A stretch of DNA of 64,000 bases from the NCBI GenBank assembly GCA_944474755.1, contig OX104124.1, positions 45,957,342 to 46,021,341 on the forward strand. Reading direction: 5' to 3'. Position 1 is the first letter of the stretch; each line of letters begins with the position of its first letter. The position numbers were made by a program, and so were the translations under genes. This DNA comes from Limnoperna fortunei. Taxonomy: Eukaryota; Mollusca; Bivalvia; Mytilida; Modiolidae. Under the pieces are notes generated by a model. That model did not search any database, was not told the origin of the DNA, and was given only the letters and a program-made list of their open reading frames with translations. Shown piece by piece: positions 21,040-32,397 of the stretch.

Positions 21040-21160
21040 AGATCTATATCGAGCGCACCGTGCCCGTTGTGAGACTCAAAACCGCAACTTCAGTGTTAAT
21101 AGACCACGTGATCAATAGTAGATGAACTACCTTAACCACTTGACCAACGAGATCCCCTGT
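21040..21160 (-). repeat. tRNA-derived SINE head
   Basis: On the minus strand a class II tRNA-like block reads GGTCAAGTGGTTAAGG (box A region), then GGTTTTGAGTCTCAC (box B region). This is the same kind of Ser/Leu-like head as at 33.9 and 51.7 kb. The acceptor stem is not preserved, so it is not a functional tRNA. Confidence 0.6.
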
Positions 21161-21164
21161 ACAG

Positions 21165-22010
21165 TAAGTAACTGTATATTAGTTACAAAAATATTATACA
21201 TTTCATTTTAATAATAGTTTATTAAGTTAAACCTTAATGTGATACCTCTTATGAAAACTATTAAATGACAAAATTCCTAAGTCCAATTAAACGGCAATTG
21301 TACAAAAATGATATTATTGAAGATATTGAAGATATTAATACTTCATTTGTATTAAACATACCTAATGTCAGATAATATTACAACAATTAAATTATTACGT
21401 TTGTTCATTTCGAGATATCGACATCGAATCAGTTTTTCTGATCTTTTGATTATCTTCAGCAAAATCAAAAATATTGAGCGGATGGTTGCCTAAATAAGAA
21501 TAGCTTATTGTTGAAACGCGGAAGCAACCTTTGAGTTTATTGAATGCTCTGAACTTTAAATGTAATTATATATAAAAAACTGACCAGGAGCAATAATTTA
21601 TATGGAATGTTTTTGTTGTTTTTGCATTGTTTTAACTAGCTAATTTGTGTCGACCAAAATTCGATTGCGAAATATTAACCACTATATGTTTTATTTTTTA
21701 TGTAGTGAGAGTAGTTCTTTAGTTTTAATTGCCAAAGAGATGTCAATATTATGTTAAGGAGATTTGTAAAGATGATAATAAACAAGGTTCAATTTGTGAT
21801 TGATTTACTGATTTAAAAATTTAAGATACTCAATTTTTATTATGAACGATACTTATCGACGAAAACTATTGCGTGGTCATACTTAACATAATGTGAACAT
21901 ATATATCATGTCTGGGAGGGGTATTGGTGAAAAATAAAACTTGAGGGTTGAAAATTTATACCGCCTGGGGGAAATTGTTGCTAATGTTGTTCTTATTGAT
22001 CCCTTGTCTG
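21165..22010. other. No recognised feature
   Basis: AT-rich DNA between two SINEs; nothing supportable seen. Confidence 0.4.
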
Positions 22011-22014
22011 TAAC

Positions 22015-22160
22015 TACTGAGTGCAATCTCGAGTCTCACTGGTAGCAGGGTTTACTAGACTCTAATCTTAACTGACAAGGATTGAAGATTTCCTACCGAA
22101 TGTTGGAGTTTTCTCAAGGTACTCCGGGTTCGTCTCTAATAACAATTAGACGCCATGATA
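22015..22160 (+). repeat. SINE copy: partial head and tail
   Basis: It has a box-B-like CTCGAGTCTCACTGG, the middle block CTTAACTGACAAGGATTG and the tail AGACGCCATGATATAGG. Confidence 0.65.
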
Positions 22161-22164
22161 TAGG

Positions 22165-23775
22165 AGAAGCAGCGTTTCACACCATTCACTAAGTATATTA
22201 AAAACGAAAATGTGGAATGACTTTGAAAACATTCCAATTTTAACATACAAGAATATAAAAATCTGCTCATAGTAAACGGAAATTTAGGGCCATAGACAAG
22301 ACGTAAATTCACAGAAATATGTAGATTTTGGTTGAATCCTAAATAAATAAGGTAATTTAACCAAGCCTCTGGTCGCATGGTTGAAAATGCTGCTATGGTA
22401 ACCAAACACAAAGATAACTCTGTAACACAGAATGTCATCCAAGTAAATAAAGCAAAGGAGACGTATTTCAAACGACAAAGGTAATGTTACAATAGTGTAC
22501 AAATATTTGGCGCAATTTGTGTGTAGGTCTAAGCGCAAATACACAACACTGTACTTCTATAGTTGCCTAGGCAAGATTTGGGCTACTGCAATGTGAATTG
22601 TTATTTCGTTTGGCAATACTTAAACAAACAGTAATAGAAAGTATATTCATGTTAAAAGTTTGCATGTAAGCAATAACGTTTAGCTGTCATTTCAATACAT
22701 TTTTTGTTTGGCATTGTCCTTTTTAGGCGACTAGACATGTATTTTTAGTAGTATTTAATTAATTGATTGTTGGGATGTTTTCTTTAAGTCCAGTTAGCAG
22801 TATTTTAGCCATATTCAGGAAGCGATAAATTTAATAACAATAAATCAGGGAATGATGAACCAAATTGACAAAAATTTTGAATGACGCCGCAGAAGTATAG
22901 GGTATGGGTAGGCAAGGGTACTTGTCATTTTACCTTAATGTCTTTAAATATAGTGTTAAAAGTTATTTTTGAAGCTTGAATTTATTTGATAAACATAAGT
23001 TATCTTCTATACAGAAGAAAATAATTTACTCGTGAAAATATTTTGATACCTGACATTATTCATTTAAATGCATTTTAGTGTATATCGTTGAATAAACATA
23101 TACAAGAAAAACGTGTATATTTGTTTATTTAACGACGTTTTGCTGTAAATTTGCTTTCAAACGTCAAATTATCTTCAAAGAATTCGTTTAATTCGTGCAC
23201 AATGTTTATATGTAAACAAATATGTTCTTTCCTTACTGGCAAATAAACACGTCACATGTAATAATTCACACGTTTTTAAATAAAGTTTAATTCGATGATA
23301 AAGTATCTTTATGTAAAGTAGCTTCATAAATATCAAATTATTTAAAATATTTCCTTTTAAATACATTTTAGTTACTTAAAGACAGGTATCTACTAATCGG
23401 GCCGGAAGATGGGTTATTCTTTTCATTCTATACATTTGTTGATGACCTTGAACTTTGTACTGCCTGATTTAACCCACTCTTAAAAGGTTGATCGTAATTT
23501 AAGTTAGGTGTTTTATGAAATTATTCATTAGATAATACGTAATCAGTAATGTTAATACATTTGAGGATAATAATTTTCCATTTGTGTTTGATTCAGGAGG
23601 CTCAAATGCAATTAAATGGTAAGCATAGAAAAATAGACAAATTTACAACAAACGGCTATGTAATGCAAGATTTATATGGAATTAATAGCTTTTAACATAG
23701 TTTTAACCAATATTCTCTTCACTTAAATTTCATTGTCTATATTTTATTTATGATATTAACACAAAGCATAACTAT
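22165..23775. other. No recognised feature
   Basis: AT-rich DNA. The minus-strand open frames at 22136-22544 overlap the SINE and look fortuitous. Confidence 0.4.
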
Positions 23776-23779
23776 ATGG

Positions 23780-23935
23780 CACTCGCCTCCAATCTTAATT
23801 GACAAGGATTGCCAGTTTTCCAACAGGTCAGGGGTTTTCTCCGAGAACTCCGGCTTCCTCCCCAATAAAAACTGGACGCCATGATATAGCTGAAAAATTG
23901 CTGAAAATGGCGTTAAACAATATCAAACCAACAAA
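23780..23935 (+). repeat. SINE copy: body and well-preserved tail
   Basis: It contains CTTAATTGACAAGGATTGCC, then ACTCCGGCTTCCTCC and the tail AAAAACTGGACGCCATGATA, and ends with GGCGTTAAACAA followed by an A/C-rich run. This tail style is widespread in mollusc genomes. Confidence 0.7.
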
Positions 23936-23939
23936 CATA

Positions 23940-25780
23940 ACTATATGTAGGAACATTTATTTATTACATATTAGAAAGGAAGTATGTATAAATTTAAAAT
24001 AATTTATTTAGGCAGTGTGTTACATTAAAGCATTGCATTATCATGTATATTCTAAACTAAATATGTAATACATTCAGCCTACAACTAATTTTTTCTATAT
24101 TCTGACCGAGATTATTTTCGTAGTCTAGACACGATAGTAAAATTGCTTGCTTATTCGTAATTTCAATGTTATACATTATGGCATTGTGGTTTAAAATAGC
24201 TAAATATCTTCTCGTTTTGAGTAAAAGTTGAGGCGATTTAATGTGAAAATATGACAAGAGTGTACCCACGTAGTTCGTTTTCCTAAAAACCAACATTTAC
24301 AGTGATCATGTTTGCATAAAATTTGCATTAATGCAAAATTGGATGCAATAGTGCATGTGTTGGAATAACATACACTAAAATGAGTAATATAATACAATTA
24401 GTTAGACTAAGGAAGTATTTAAAGCAATATATTAAAACCGTGACTATAATCTTAGACGTCCGTAAATACTAATGTCATTCAGTGATAGTAGGGTTTTTAA
24501 ACCATTTTTAGGAAAATGGCAGATATTTAAAATGTTTCGTAAATCTTATTTTAAAGGAGGGGTTTTTACTAAAACTGAGTACCTTCAGTTTATATTGATT
24601 ATTCTAAAATTTTAATGATTTTTTTTTAAATCTAATTAGTGGTGTAACCTTGGTCAAATAAAATTTATTATTTAAAATAGAATACCTATTTTCTATTGTA
24701 TTACCCATAAAACCTATTCCTCCATTTTGGATAACTCGGAATTACCGTTTGTTTAGAAGTTTTAGCGTCTTAAGGGACTTGAAATATCGTATACGATCGG
24801 AAATTAATTTAAATGTCGTCTTAGATAGCTTATTATGTTATTGCAATGTAGAATCGACACGAACAAAATACGTCGAAATTGTAGCATTACAAGATAAAGT
24901 TTAACTTAATAAAAAGAATTTCCCATGTCTAAAGTAAATAAAATAAATAAAGTCGTAATATTAAACACTAAATTAAAGATTCGTGTGGCATGTTTGTACT
25001 TCCTAAATATTTTTAATAATCTTCCAATAACATTCTAATACTATTTATTCTTCCTGTTAGTATTATTAACTGCATGAGAAACTGAATATTATTAGTATTT
25101 GTTGAACAATACATGACGTTACCTGTTTATCGTATAACATTATTTGTAAATTTACTTTGTTTATATTGTATCAATTATATGATCTAACTGTGGATCGTTG
25201 ACCATTATCCTGTCTGTACGTGGTGAAACAGGGTATGAATAAGATGGGTAACTTTCAATGATTAAGGTAGTCATAGTAGAAGTTTGCAATAAAATACATC
25301 CAATACACAACACAACACAATTGATTTATTAGAAATATTAATTTTTGATACTTTAATATATGTTGTTCTCTAAAAATAAATGCGCATTTTACTTTATGAG
25401 TCAATGATTACAATACCCATTTTTTGTTTTAAAGGCATATTTGTTCCTGTTTATGTTATAACCATAATGAGACAGATCACAGTGCTCGATCCACAGAGCA
25501 GAATGGCTCGTCTCCTGGTTGCGAATAAGGGGAATCTCTCGTGCGAGGGCTTGGCTTTTCAGGTCTAAATACGGAAGGTCTTACCGCAGACTTCAGTAGG
25601 TGACGTGTTTGGAGAGTGCCACAATCTTTGAACTATAAAGACTGCCACAAAACGCTAAATTCTTCTTTCCTATCAAATGATATTATACTTTCTAGTGGCA
25701 GTCAGAGTTTTGTTTCCGTCAGTCCAGTCCTTTGCCATTTGATTGATTGTTTTTTAATGTAGCTAATATAGCTTTAGTTG
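23940..25780. other. No recognised feature
   Basis: No coding exon recognised. A locally GC-richer stretch at 25480-25720 is not like the rest but matches nothing I know. Confidence 0.4.
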
Positions 25781-25823
25781 TAAATAAATTATAATACGAA
25801 TTAACCGAATAAAAACGTTCCCG

Positions 25824-25894
25824 AATGTGTGCAACGTCAACACAGTCCATCAAGACATTCTTGATGGCATATGGACTGTTGCATGGCACACATT
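25824..25894 (-). other. Long imperfect stem-loop in the LINE 3' region
   Basis: AATGTGTGC (25824-25832) pairs with GCACACATT (25886-25894). Inward, AGTCCAT pairs with ATGGACT, and CAAGA with TCTTG, around a small loop. It lies just beyond the RNase H frame on the element strand, where RT recognition structures are expected. Confidence 0.65.
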
Positions 25895-25960
25895 AGGGTC
25901 GTGGCTCATTATTTAAATTATAACTATGTGTCGTCCTGGTATGACCAAGACGACATCTTG

Positions 25961-26500
25961 TTAAAACAACTTGGTCTCTTTGGCCTCTAATTTTAAAATT
26001 ATTTGTGTGCAGTAGTGGCTGGATCTCATGAAGTTTATTAGGAACTTGGATATCCCAACCACTCTGTCACAAACTAGAAATATACATGTGTATTTAAAAA
26101 TCAACAGCTTAAAATCGGTAAAAGGAATATTACAGTTAATGACGTCATTCTTGATGGCATTTTTAGCCTCCTGATCCACGACTGTGTTTCCAAGGATTCC
26201 GACATGACTGGGAATCCAGAAGAAGATAACATTTTTTCCCAAAGCAACAAGAGATTTGTAGATTTGAATAATTTTTGAAATGTAAGGATTTTTAATTTTG
26301 AAATTTTCAATAGCCAGTAGACAGGACAGGGAATCGGAGCAGATAATAAATTTGCATTCGTCTGACGAAGCAACTATTTTCATCGCAAGAAGAATAGCTT
26401 GCGCCTCTGCTGTAAATATGGATGAGGCAGACGGGAGACGACGGGTTTCAACACGCTCTCCGAAGACAGCGGCTGAGGCAACCTAATCATCGTCTTTTGA
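25961..26500 (-). pseudogene. RNase H domain of the I-clade LINE
   Basis: It has YTDGSK (first catalytic Asp) near 26500, TAEAQAILLAMKI (Glu), CSDSLSCLLAI (Asp) and FFWIPSHVGILGN..VDQEAK (His and final Asp), so all RNase H1-type motifs are visible. A TAG at 26483-26485 interrupts the frame just after the first motif. Confidence 0.8.
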
Positions 26501-26628
26501 CCCGTCTGTATAAATAGTACTATGGTCAGGTTAACAAGATTTAATTTCTGCAAAATGTTGTATTATTAAAGGGTTTGTGTCGGACTTTTTATGTTTTATG
26601 TGATCATAAATAAATACCGGTTTGGGGT

Positions 26629-28160
26629 TTAACCAAGGGGATTATGAGGAATTTCGATTGCAGCAATTTCATCTAAATTTATACCTGAATTTTCCAAATG
26701 AGATTTAATTCGGAGGCCAAAAGGTTGAATTTTGTTTGGATGTTTTTCGAAAAAGTTTTGATAAAGAGGTTTGAAAACACAGTCGTGGGCGGGGTTGCCA
26801 GGATATGCCTTTAATTTGGTTGCATATTGCAAAGCGAGCTTTAATCTTCTTAGATACAAAGAAGGCTCGCCTGCTTCTACATATAAACTTTCAACAGGTG
26901 TGGTTCTGAAACCTCCAAGGCATAGTCGCAATCCTTGATGGTATATGGCATCAAGGATTTTGACATCTGACTTGCGAGCAGAACCATAAATAAAGCAACC
27001 ATAATCCAATTTAGATCGAACCAGCGATCTATATAGATTAAGCAGAACATCGCACTCAGCACCCCAGTCGGTGCAGGCTACGACTTTTAAAATATCTAAT
27101 GCCTTAAGGCATTTATTTTTTAACATTTTGATATGGGGCAGAAAGATATGCCTGAATCAAATATGAGACCAAGAAAAGTAGTTTCTTGTATAATTTTGAT
27201 AGGATTATTATGTAATTTTGATTCGGGATCGGGATGCATCTTTCGTTTATTACAGAAATGCATCCCAACGGTTTTTGCAGTGGATAATTTAAAACAATTC
27301 CCCATTGCCCATTTCTCTATTCTATTTAAACATAACTGCAGTTAACGTTCAATATTATTCATATTTTTCCTCGGTAACATATGAGGAAGTCTTCAACATA
27401 TAGAGAACCATCAATATTATCTTTTAAAACTTGAGCAAGACTATTAATTTTGATACTAAATAAAGTGACAGAGAGGATGCTTCCCTGTGGAACACCCATC
27501 TCCTGTTCAAAAGGGTCAGATAAAGTAGAATTTACCCTAATTTTAAATTCTCTGTGAGATAAAAAGTTTGAAATAAAGGTAGGAAGTCTACATTTCAACC
27601 CCATATCAAAGAGATCTTTTAAAATACCATATTTCCATGTTGTGTCATATGCTTTTTCTAAATCGAAAAAAGATAGACACAACATGTTCATTTTTGGCAA
27701 AGGCGTTTCGAAACGTACAAGATGATCTAGGGTACGTCGCCCTTGTCTGAATCCACATTGGAATATTTGAGATTAGGTTGTTATATTCTAAAAACCAGAC
27801 AAGGCGATCGTTGATCATCCTTTCCATGGTTTTACAAAGACAGCTTGTAAGGGCTATAGGCCGATAGTTGTACGCTTCTGAGTGATCTTTTCCTTGGTTT
27901 GGAATAGGCACAACAGAGGCCATTTTCCAAATAGACGGCAAGTCACCCGTTTCCAAATGTTATTAAGAATATTCAGAAGGCATTGGAGAGAAGATTGTTT
28001 CAGGTGTTTGAGAAGTTGATGATGGATGTCATCTGGACCACATGCTGTATCGTGAGATTTGTTCAAAGGAGTTTTTAGCTCTTCCAAAGAAAAAGGTGTA
28101 TTGTAATCTTCTTGATTTTTTTGACTGGAAATTAAGTTTTGATTGATCTATTTTTTGAGT
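26629..28160 (-). pseudogene. Reverse transcriptase and C-terminal region of the I-clade LINE
   Basis: It spans at least three frames. At 27854-28087: a segment with DTACGPDDIHHQLLKHL. At 27645-27956: MASVVPIPNQGKDHSEAYNY and RPIALTSCLCKTMERMI. At 27359-27700: FFDLEKAYDTTW (motif A) and GVPQGSILSVTLF (motif B), then SLYVEDFLI where the catalytic YADD/YVDD reads YVED. At 26629-27126: the post-RT region RSLVRSKLDYGCFIYGSA, with LYLRRLKLALQYATKL. The frame breaks and the changed catalytic Asp mean no active enzyme. Confidence 0.85.
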
Positions 28161-28191
28161 TTTGATACACTGGAAATCGGGATGATAATTT

Positions 28192-28689
28192 TCAGCGGAA
28201 TGAGTGTTTTGAAAATGTTTCGGCCAATTTGTTAGATATATCTGACTCGGATGTTAACAAGTCTTGTCCATCCTTTAAATGATGGACATTTGCTGTAATG
28301 TTTTTACCTTTAATTTTACGAATCATGTTCCAGATTTTATTCATAGGGTTATGGTTATTTAATTTAGAAACAAAGTTACGCCAAGAGGTGCGTCGTCTTT
28401 GTTTTGTAACCCTGCGAACTTCCGCTCGAAAAAGTCGGAATTGGTTAAGATTATTTTGAGTTGGGTGTTTATTAAAGCGTCGTTCAGCCTTTTTCTGGTC
28501 TTTAATAGCGTCCTCACAGCTGTCGTCGAACCATGGTTTACTAGGATGTTTTGGATTTGTCGAGGTCTTAGAAATTGTTGCATCAGCAATTGAAATAAGT
28601 GTTTCATTGAAATTTAAAAATGGATCAGAAATAGCTTCAAAAGTATCCGAATTAAGTCGCTCTATACAGAGTTGTTCAATAGAGGCCAA
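28192..28689 (-). pseudogene. Endonuclease-RT linker of the I-clade LINE
   Basis: A 165-codon open segment with KPWFDDSCEDAIKDQKKAER, RAEVRRVTKQRRRTSWRNFV, NKIWNMIRKIKGK and LAETFSKHS. This is the typical basic linker between endonuclease and RT in I/Jockey elements. It is open on its own but flanked by frame breaks. Confidence 0.75.
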
Positions 28690-29400
28690 TTAGCTTTGTT
28701 ACGTTTATACCGAGCCGCTCGTTCTGTGTTGGAAGAGTACAAAGATTCCACTATAATGAGAAAGTGGTCACTGCCACAGAGTTCGTCATGGACTTTCCAT
28801 GAGAAATCGGGCAACAGAGAAGGATCTGCTCTTGTAAGATCAATAGCAGAATTGGATGTAAATATGTATTAGTTCCATCATTAAAAATACACAGATCTTC
28901 CTGATTCATTAAGCTTTCAATAATTTAACCTGTATCGTTTGTTGTGTTACTGCCCAATAGAGGGTTGTGTCCGTTGAAGTCCCCAAGTAATATAAAAGGG
29001 GCCGGAAGCTGATCAGTAAGATTTTTCAATTGATTTAAATTTAAAGAATTCGGGGGGATATACACAGAACATAAAGTAATCGTTTTATTTAAAGATTTCC
29101 TTACAGCAACCGCCTGAAGATCAGTGTTGAGATCTTCAGGGCTATGTAAAACTTGATCTTTTACAAGAATGCTATAGCCACCAGCAGCTCTATCATTCTC
29201 GTCTACATATGTGTTGTATATATAGTAGTTTTTTAAAGATATGTTATCATTTCGTTTTAGGTGGGATTCTTGGACACAAAATGCAACAGGAAGAAAGACG
29301 AGCTAATAATTATATTAATTTCAAGAAAATTAATATTAAGACCTCGCTAATTCCATTGTATTATAGTACCCATTATGGTTTGCGAATAGGGGAATAGTTA
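28690..29400 (-). pseudogene. AP-endonuclease of the I-clade LINE
   Basis: Conceptual translation on the minus strand gives CVQESHLKRND (catalytic Glu context), then DRAAGGYSILVKD, TLCSVYIPPN and PFILLGDFNGHNPLLGS (catalytic Asp/Asn). These are classic LINE endonuclease motifs in order. Stops and frameshifts break the frame, especially past 28900. Confidence 0.75.
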
Positions 29401-29761
29401 ACAGTTTCTTTTGGCTATTCCGCCGGTTTCTGCTGGGGGATCTACTTTTAGATCCAGTATCTGGGGGTAGTGTGTCCATTGGATCGCCCCAGATAGTAGT
29501 GTCTAGATGATCTAGACTACCAAACCTATTGTGGACCCTAATGAGATCCCGAAGCAGTTTTGGAGTACGATCTCCTTTTAGATTTGAGTTTTTATTAGAA
29601 AATGAAGAATCTGAATTGGAACTTGTATTTTTGAAATTTTTTTGGGGGGTGCTACGTAGCAGTTTGAGAAGATGGAGATTTCCGAGAAGGTTGAATGAAT
29701 TTGTCTGTTGTTTGAACTGTTAGTCTTTTTTGTCAATAGGCCAGGTGATAAATGTCTGTGT

Positions 29762-30672
29762 TTAAACTGTAGTGAGAACGCGTTTGGCAACACTGGCGTA
29801 TGACGTTGATGCAGGAGACGAGGGATTATTCATTGTATTGTACAGACGACGAACCTCAGGGTATGAGATGGTCTTTTCAGTTTTTAATTTTTGTATTTCT
29901 TTTTCTTTTTTAAAGTGTTGACAGTCCTTCGATGAGGAAATGTGGGCTTCATCGCAATTGGCACACTTTGGAGTTTTAGTGCAGGTAAAGCCTTCATGTC
30001 CTTCTTCTGCACATTTAAAACAAACCAGGTGACCTCTGCACTGTCCCTTTCCATGGCCGAACTTCTGACACTTAAAGCATCGCACAGGGCTGGATATGTA
30101 TGCGCTGACTTTAATTTTGTATAGACCAATCTTGATGGCCTCGGGGATAGTCGGTGAATTGAAATTCAACAGAAAGGTGTTCAGTTTTACCTGAACACCC
30201 TGTCTGTTAGCAATAAATCTTTTCACTTTTGTTACACCCTGACTCTCTAGTTCTAAACAGATTTCGTCATCTGATAATTCCGAGAGGTCTTCACCTCGAT
30301 AGCGAATAATCCCTTGACTTGAGTTCTGTGGGGTGAGCTAGTTATTTCTAAATCTACGCTTTTGGAAGGTTTTAGCGACTGGTGTTTTCTACTGCATTCT
30401 ATTAGAAAGGAACCGGATTTCATTTTGGTGACGTTTTTAACGTCTCCTGCACAACCCTTGATAGACTTTTTAATGATGAATGGAGATACTTTTGCCAAAG
30501 GTTTAGATAATAGAATAAATTTAGGCCAACTTTTTTCAACAACTAAATCTTCAAGAGGAAAATCATGCTTTCTTTTCTTTGGACCTTTTTGTGTTAAAGT
30601 GGGTGTTTCGGAAGCAATGTTTAGAGAAATGCGGTTTACCACCCTTGTCACCCACCCGCCTCGGAGCGCCAA
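29762..30672 (-). pseudogene. Gag-like ORF1 of the I-clade LINE
   Basis: It starts at 30672 (MALRGGWVTRVV) and runs to a frameshift near 30253. A second segment (29762-30226) carries zinc knuckles: CFKCQKFGHGKGQC, CFKCAEEGHEGFTC and CANCDEAHISSSKDC. Three tandem CCHC-type knuckles are typical of I/Jockey ORF1. It would bind the element RNA; here the frame is broken. Confidence 0.8.
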
Positions 30673-30899
30673 CTGGGGCGATGCTTAGATTCTGCGGATC
30701 TCCAGCAGAAAGCACCAGGTGTTCCAAGGGGGTATACTCAAACAGACGTATTTCGCAATGAACGCATGCCTCGTGCCCGGGGTTACCTGGCGAAACAACC
30801 GTTCGAAACTCTGTCTACTTGATTGAACCATGGGCCACCACCTTATTAACAACCTGCAACCGAACAACTTTGGTAATAAGATTCACAAGATATAATCAA

Positions 30900-31490
30900 G
30901 TGATCATAATGAAAACCAGCTTGTTAAGGGCTCGGCGTGACTAGCCGATTGACCGAACCGGGTCCATCCGGCCTCCCGTCTAGTTGAAGTAACGGCCAAA
31001 GTGGTGTGTTGAAAATCAAAACTCGCTCACCCTCACTATTGGTTGCAGCAGAGAGTGATCTCTCAACCACCAGGATCCCTTCCTCCACCATCAAAGGTTG
31101 CAACAGACGGCAAACATGACACCTCTATAAAGCTGATAAAGCTTTGCCCTTCAGCCACCGCCTTCTTTGCAAATCCTTTAAGGAAGCTGTCTATTAACTG
31201 GTAAATACATTTCATGGAATAGTTTGAAAGGAAAATAATGTAATAGAATAGCTAAAATTAGAAGGATTCACAAAGGGCAAGACGTGACATGCCGATTCAT
31301 CTTAGTCAGGGCTAACTCGATTTCCCGTCTACAAAAAGAAAGGGTTCAGTAGGTTATCGGGGCCGTTTACCCGGCCTACTGAAATCCCGTCCTGAAATCG
31401 ACACGGGTCGCAACACACGGCAACTCTAACTGCAGGCTGAGGAAGCTGTGGGCCTATTCTCCTGTGCCCCAGGTCCCGCACGGGGTAAAA
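30900..31490 (-). repeat. Two related blocks in the 5' region of the I-clade LINE
   Basis: Block 1 has GCGTGACTAGCCGATT (from 30932), CCCGTCTA and GTTGCAACAGACGGCAA. Block 2, about 345 bp on, has GACGTGACATGCCGATT, CCCGTCTA and GTCGCAACACACGGCAA. Repeated 5' monomers can act as promoter units in LINEs. Confidence 0.5.
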
Positions 31491-31559
31491 GTACATAGAA
31501 CGTATTTGTAAGAAGTGTAAGTAAGAATAATAGATGTTGTTTTGAACCTTTTTTAAACA

Positions 31560-31800
31560 GATTTAGACAACAAAAAGACTAGTCAAAACTTGGTCGATGT
31601 AAGGTCTTTATGGATGGTTTAAGATTGTTTCAGACAATGAGACTATTTGAGACTGGGTCGAGTTTAGATCGAGACCAGCCAGTCTTCTCAGACAGGTCGA
31701 GACTGATTCAGACAATAATGAGATTAGTTAAGACTGGGTACACATGCGGTCAAGACTAATTCCTTGTTTTCAGACTGGTCGAGACTGATTAGGATGATAA
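31560..31800. repeat. Degenerate short repeats based on GAGACTG and GTCGAG
   Basis: GAGACTGGGTCGAG, GTCGAGACTGATTCAGAC, TTAAGACTGGGTACAC and GTCGAGACTGATTAGGA recur within 240 bp without a fixed period. Confidence 0.45.
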
Positions 31801-32294
31801 TGAATATTGTAAAATAGAGCCTAATATCGAGTAAAATAAAGTAAAATTAAATATATTCAGACCTTAAAGTAAAAGGCGGTACACGTCGGTACAAAAACTA
31901 ACCTTTTAAGATTTTTCTTGTTTTCTAATGACTGTTAATTTTATTTTAATAAACGGCATATTCACAGACGATTTTATTTATTTAAAGTTATTTATAGACA
32001 TTTCTCTTGTCTTATAAAGAGCTAAAAGACCAAATAAGCATTATTGATGACATCCAATCGTCATATTCTCTTTCGTCAATAACCACATTCCAACAGCTCC
32101 GGTATATTATGTTTAAATTTCCCACTTTTACGTTATGATAGATCTTGCGATCGATTTCCAGACAAGAAACTACTATTGGTCAATATTAAATACTGACGTG
32201 TACCTCGAAAAAAGATATCCTTTTAGAAGTTCTGTGGTGTTCGCTATGATTTAATTGATTGCTATGGACACTCCAGTCTGTAAATACTCAGATA

Positions 32295-32303
32295 TTATAT
32301 ATA
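32295..32303 (+). promoter_or_regulatory. Possible TATA box ahead of the SRCR-TSP1 gene
   Basis: TATATATAA lies about 35 nt before ATGs at 32337 and 32343 that open a short frame ending in a phase-1 donor. A start here would leave almost no 5' UTR, so this is a weak call. Confidence 0.2.
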
Positions 32304-32352
32304 AGTCAAATGTAGTCTTTCTGTTTACTTGATTTGATGACAATGCTTGTAG

Positions 32353-32397
32353 ATAATGTGACACCGAGAATAGCATCGACCAGTCTAAACAGGCGAG
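32353..32397 (+). CDS. Candidate 5' exon of the SRCR-TSP1 gene
   Basis: It ends in CGAG|GTAAAT with phase 1, which joins correctly to the first SRCR exon. Either an acceptor at TGTAG|AT makes it an internal exon, or ATGs at 32337/32343 make it a first exon. The encoded text ([16 protein letters not shown]) is not a signal peptide. Tentative. Confidence 0.3.

Larger units (their letters stand above)
25780..31490 (-). mobile_element. Long, broken I-clade LINE with RNase H
   Basis: A minus-strand non-LTR retrotransposon. Reading right to left: a GC-richer 5' region with two related ~300-bp blocks (30900-31490), ORF1 with zinc knuckles (29762-30672), an AP endonuclease (about 28690-29400), a linker (28192-28689), the RT (26629-28160), RNase H (25961-26500), and a 3' stem-loop (25824-25894). 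RNase H after the RT is diagnostic of the I group. Multiple frameshifts, stops and an altered RT active site show it is dead. The outer boundaries are approximate. Confidence 0.8.

Noticed and set aside
21040..21160. Possible tRNA-Ser/Leu gene
   Set aside because: Box A and B are present, but the acceptor and anticodon stems are not; the same block recurs with a SINE tail elsewhere.
31260..31490. rRNA-like or snRNA-like GC-rich stretch
   Set aside because: It matches the block at 30.9 kb within the LINE 5' region and does not match rRNA or snRNA that I recognise.
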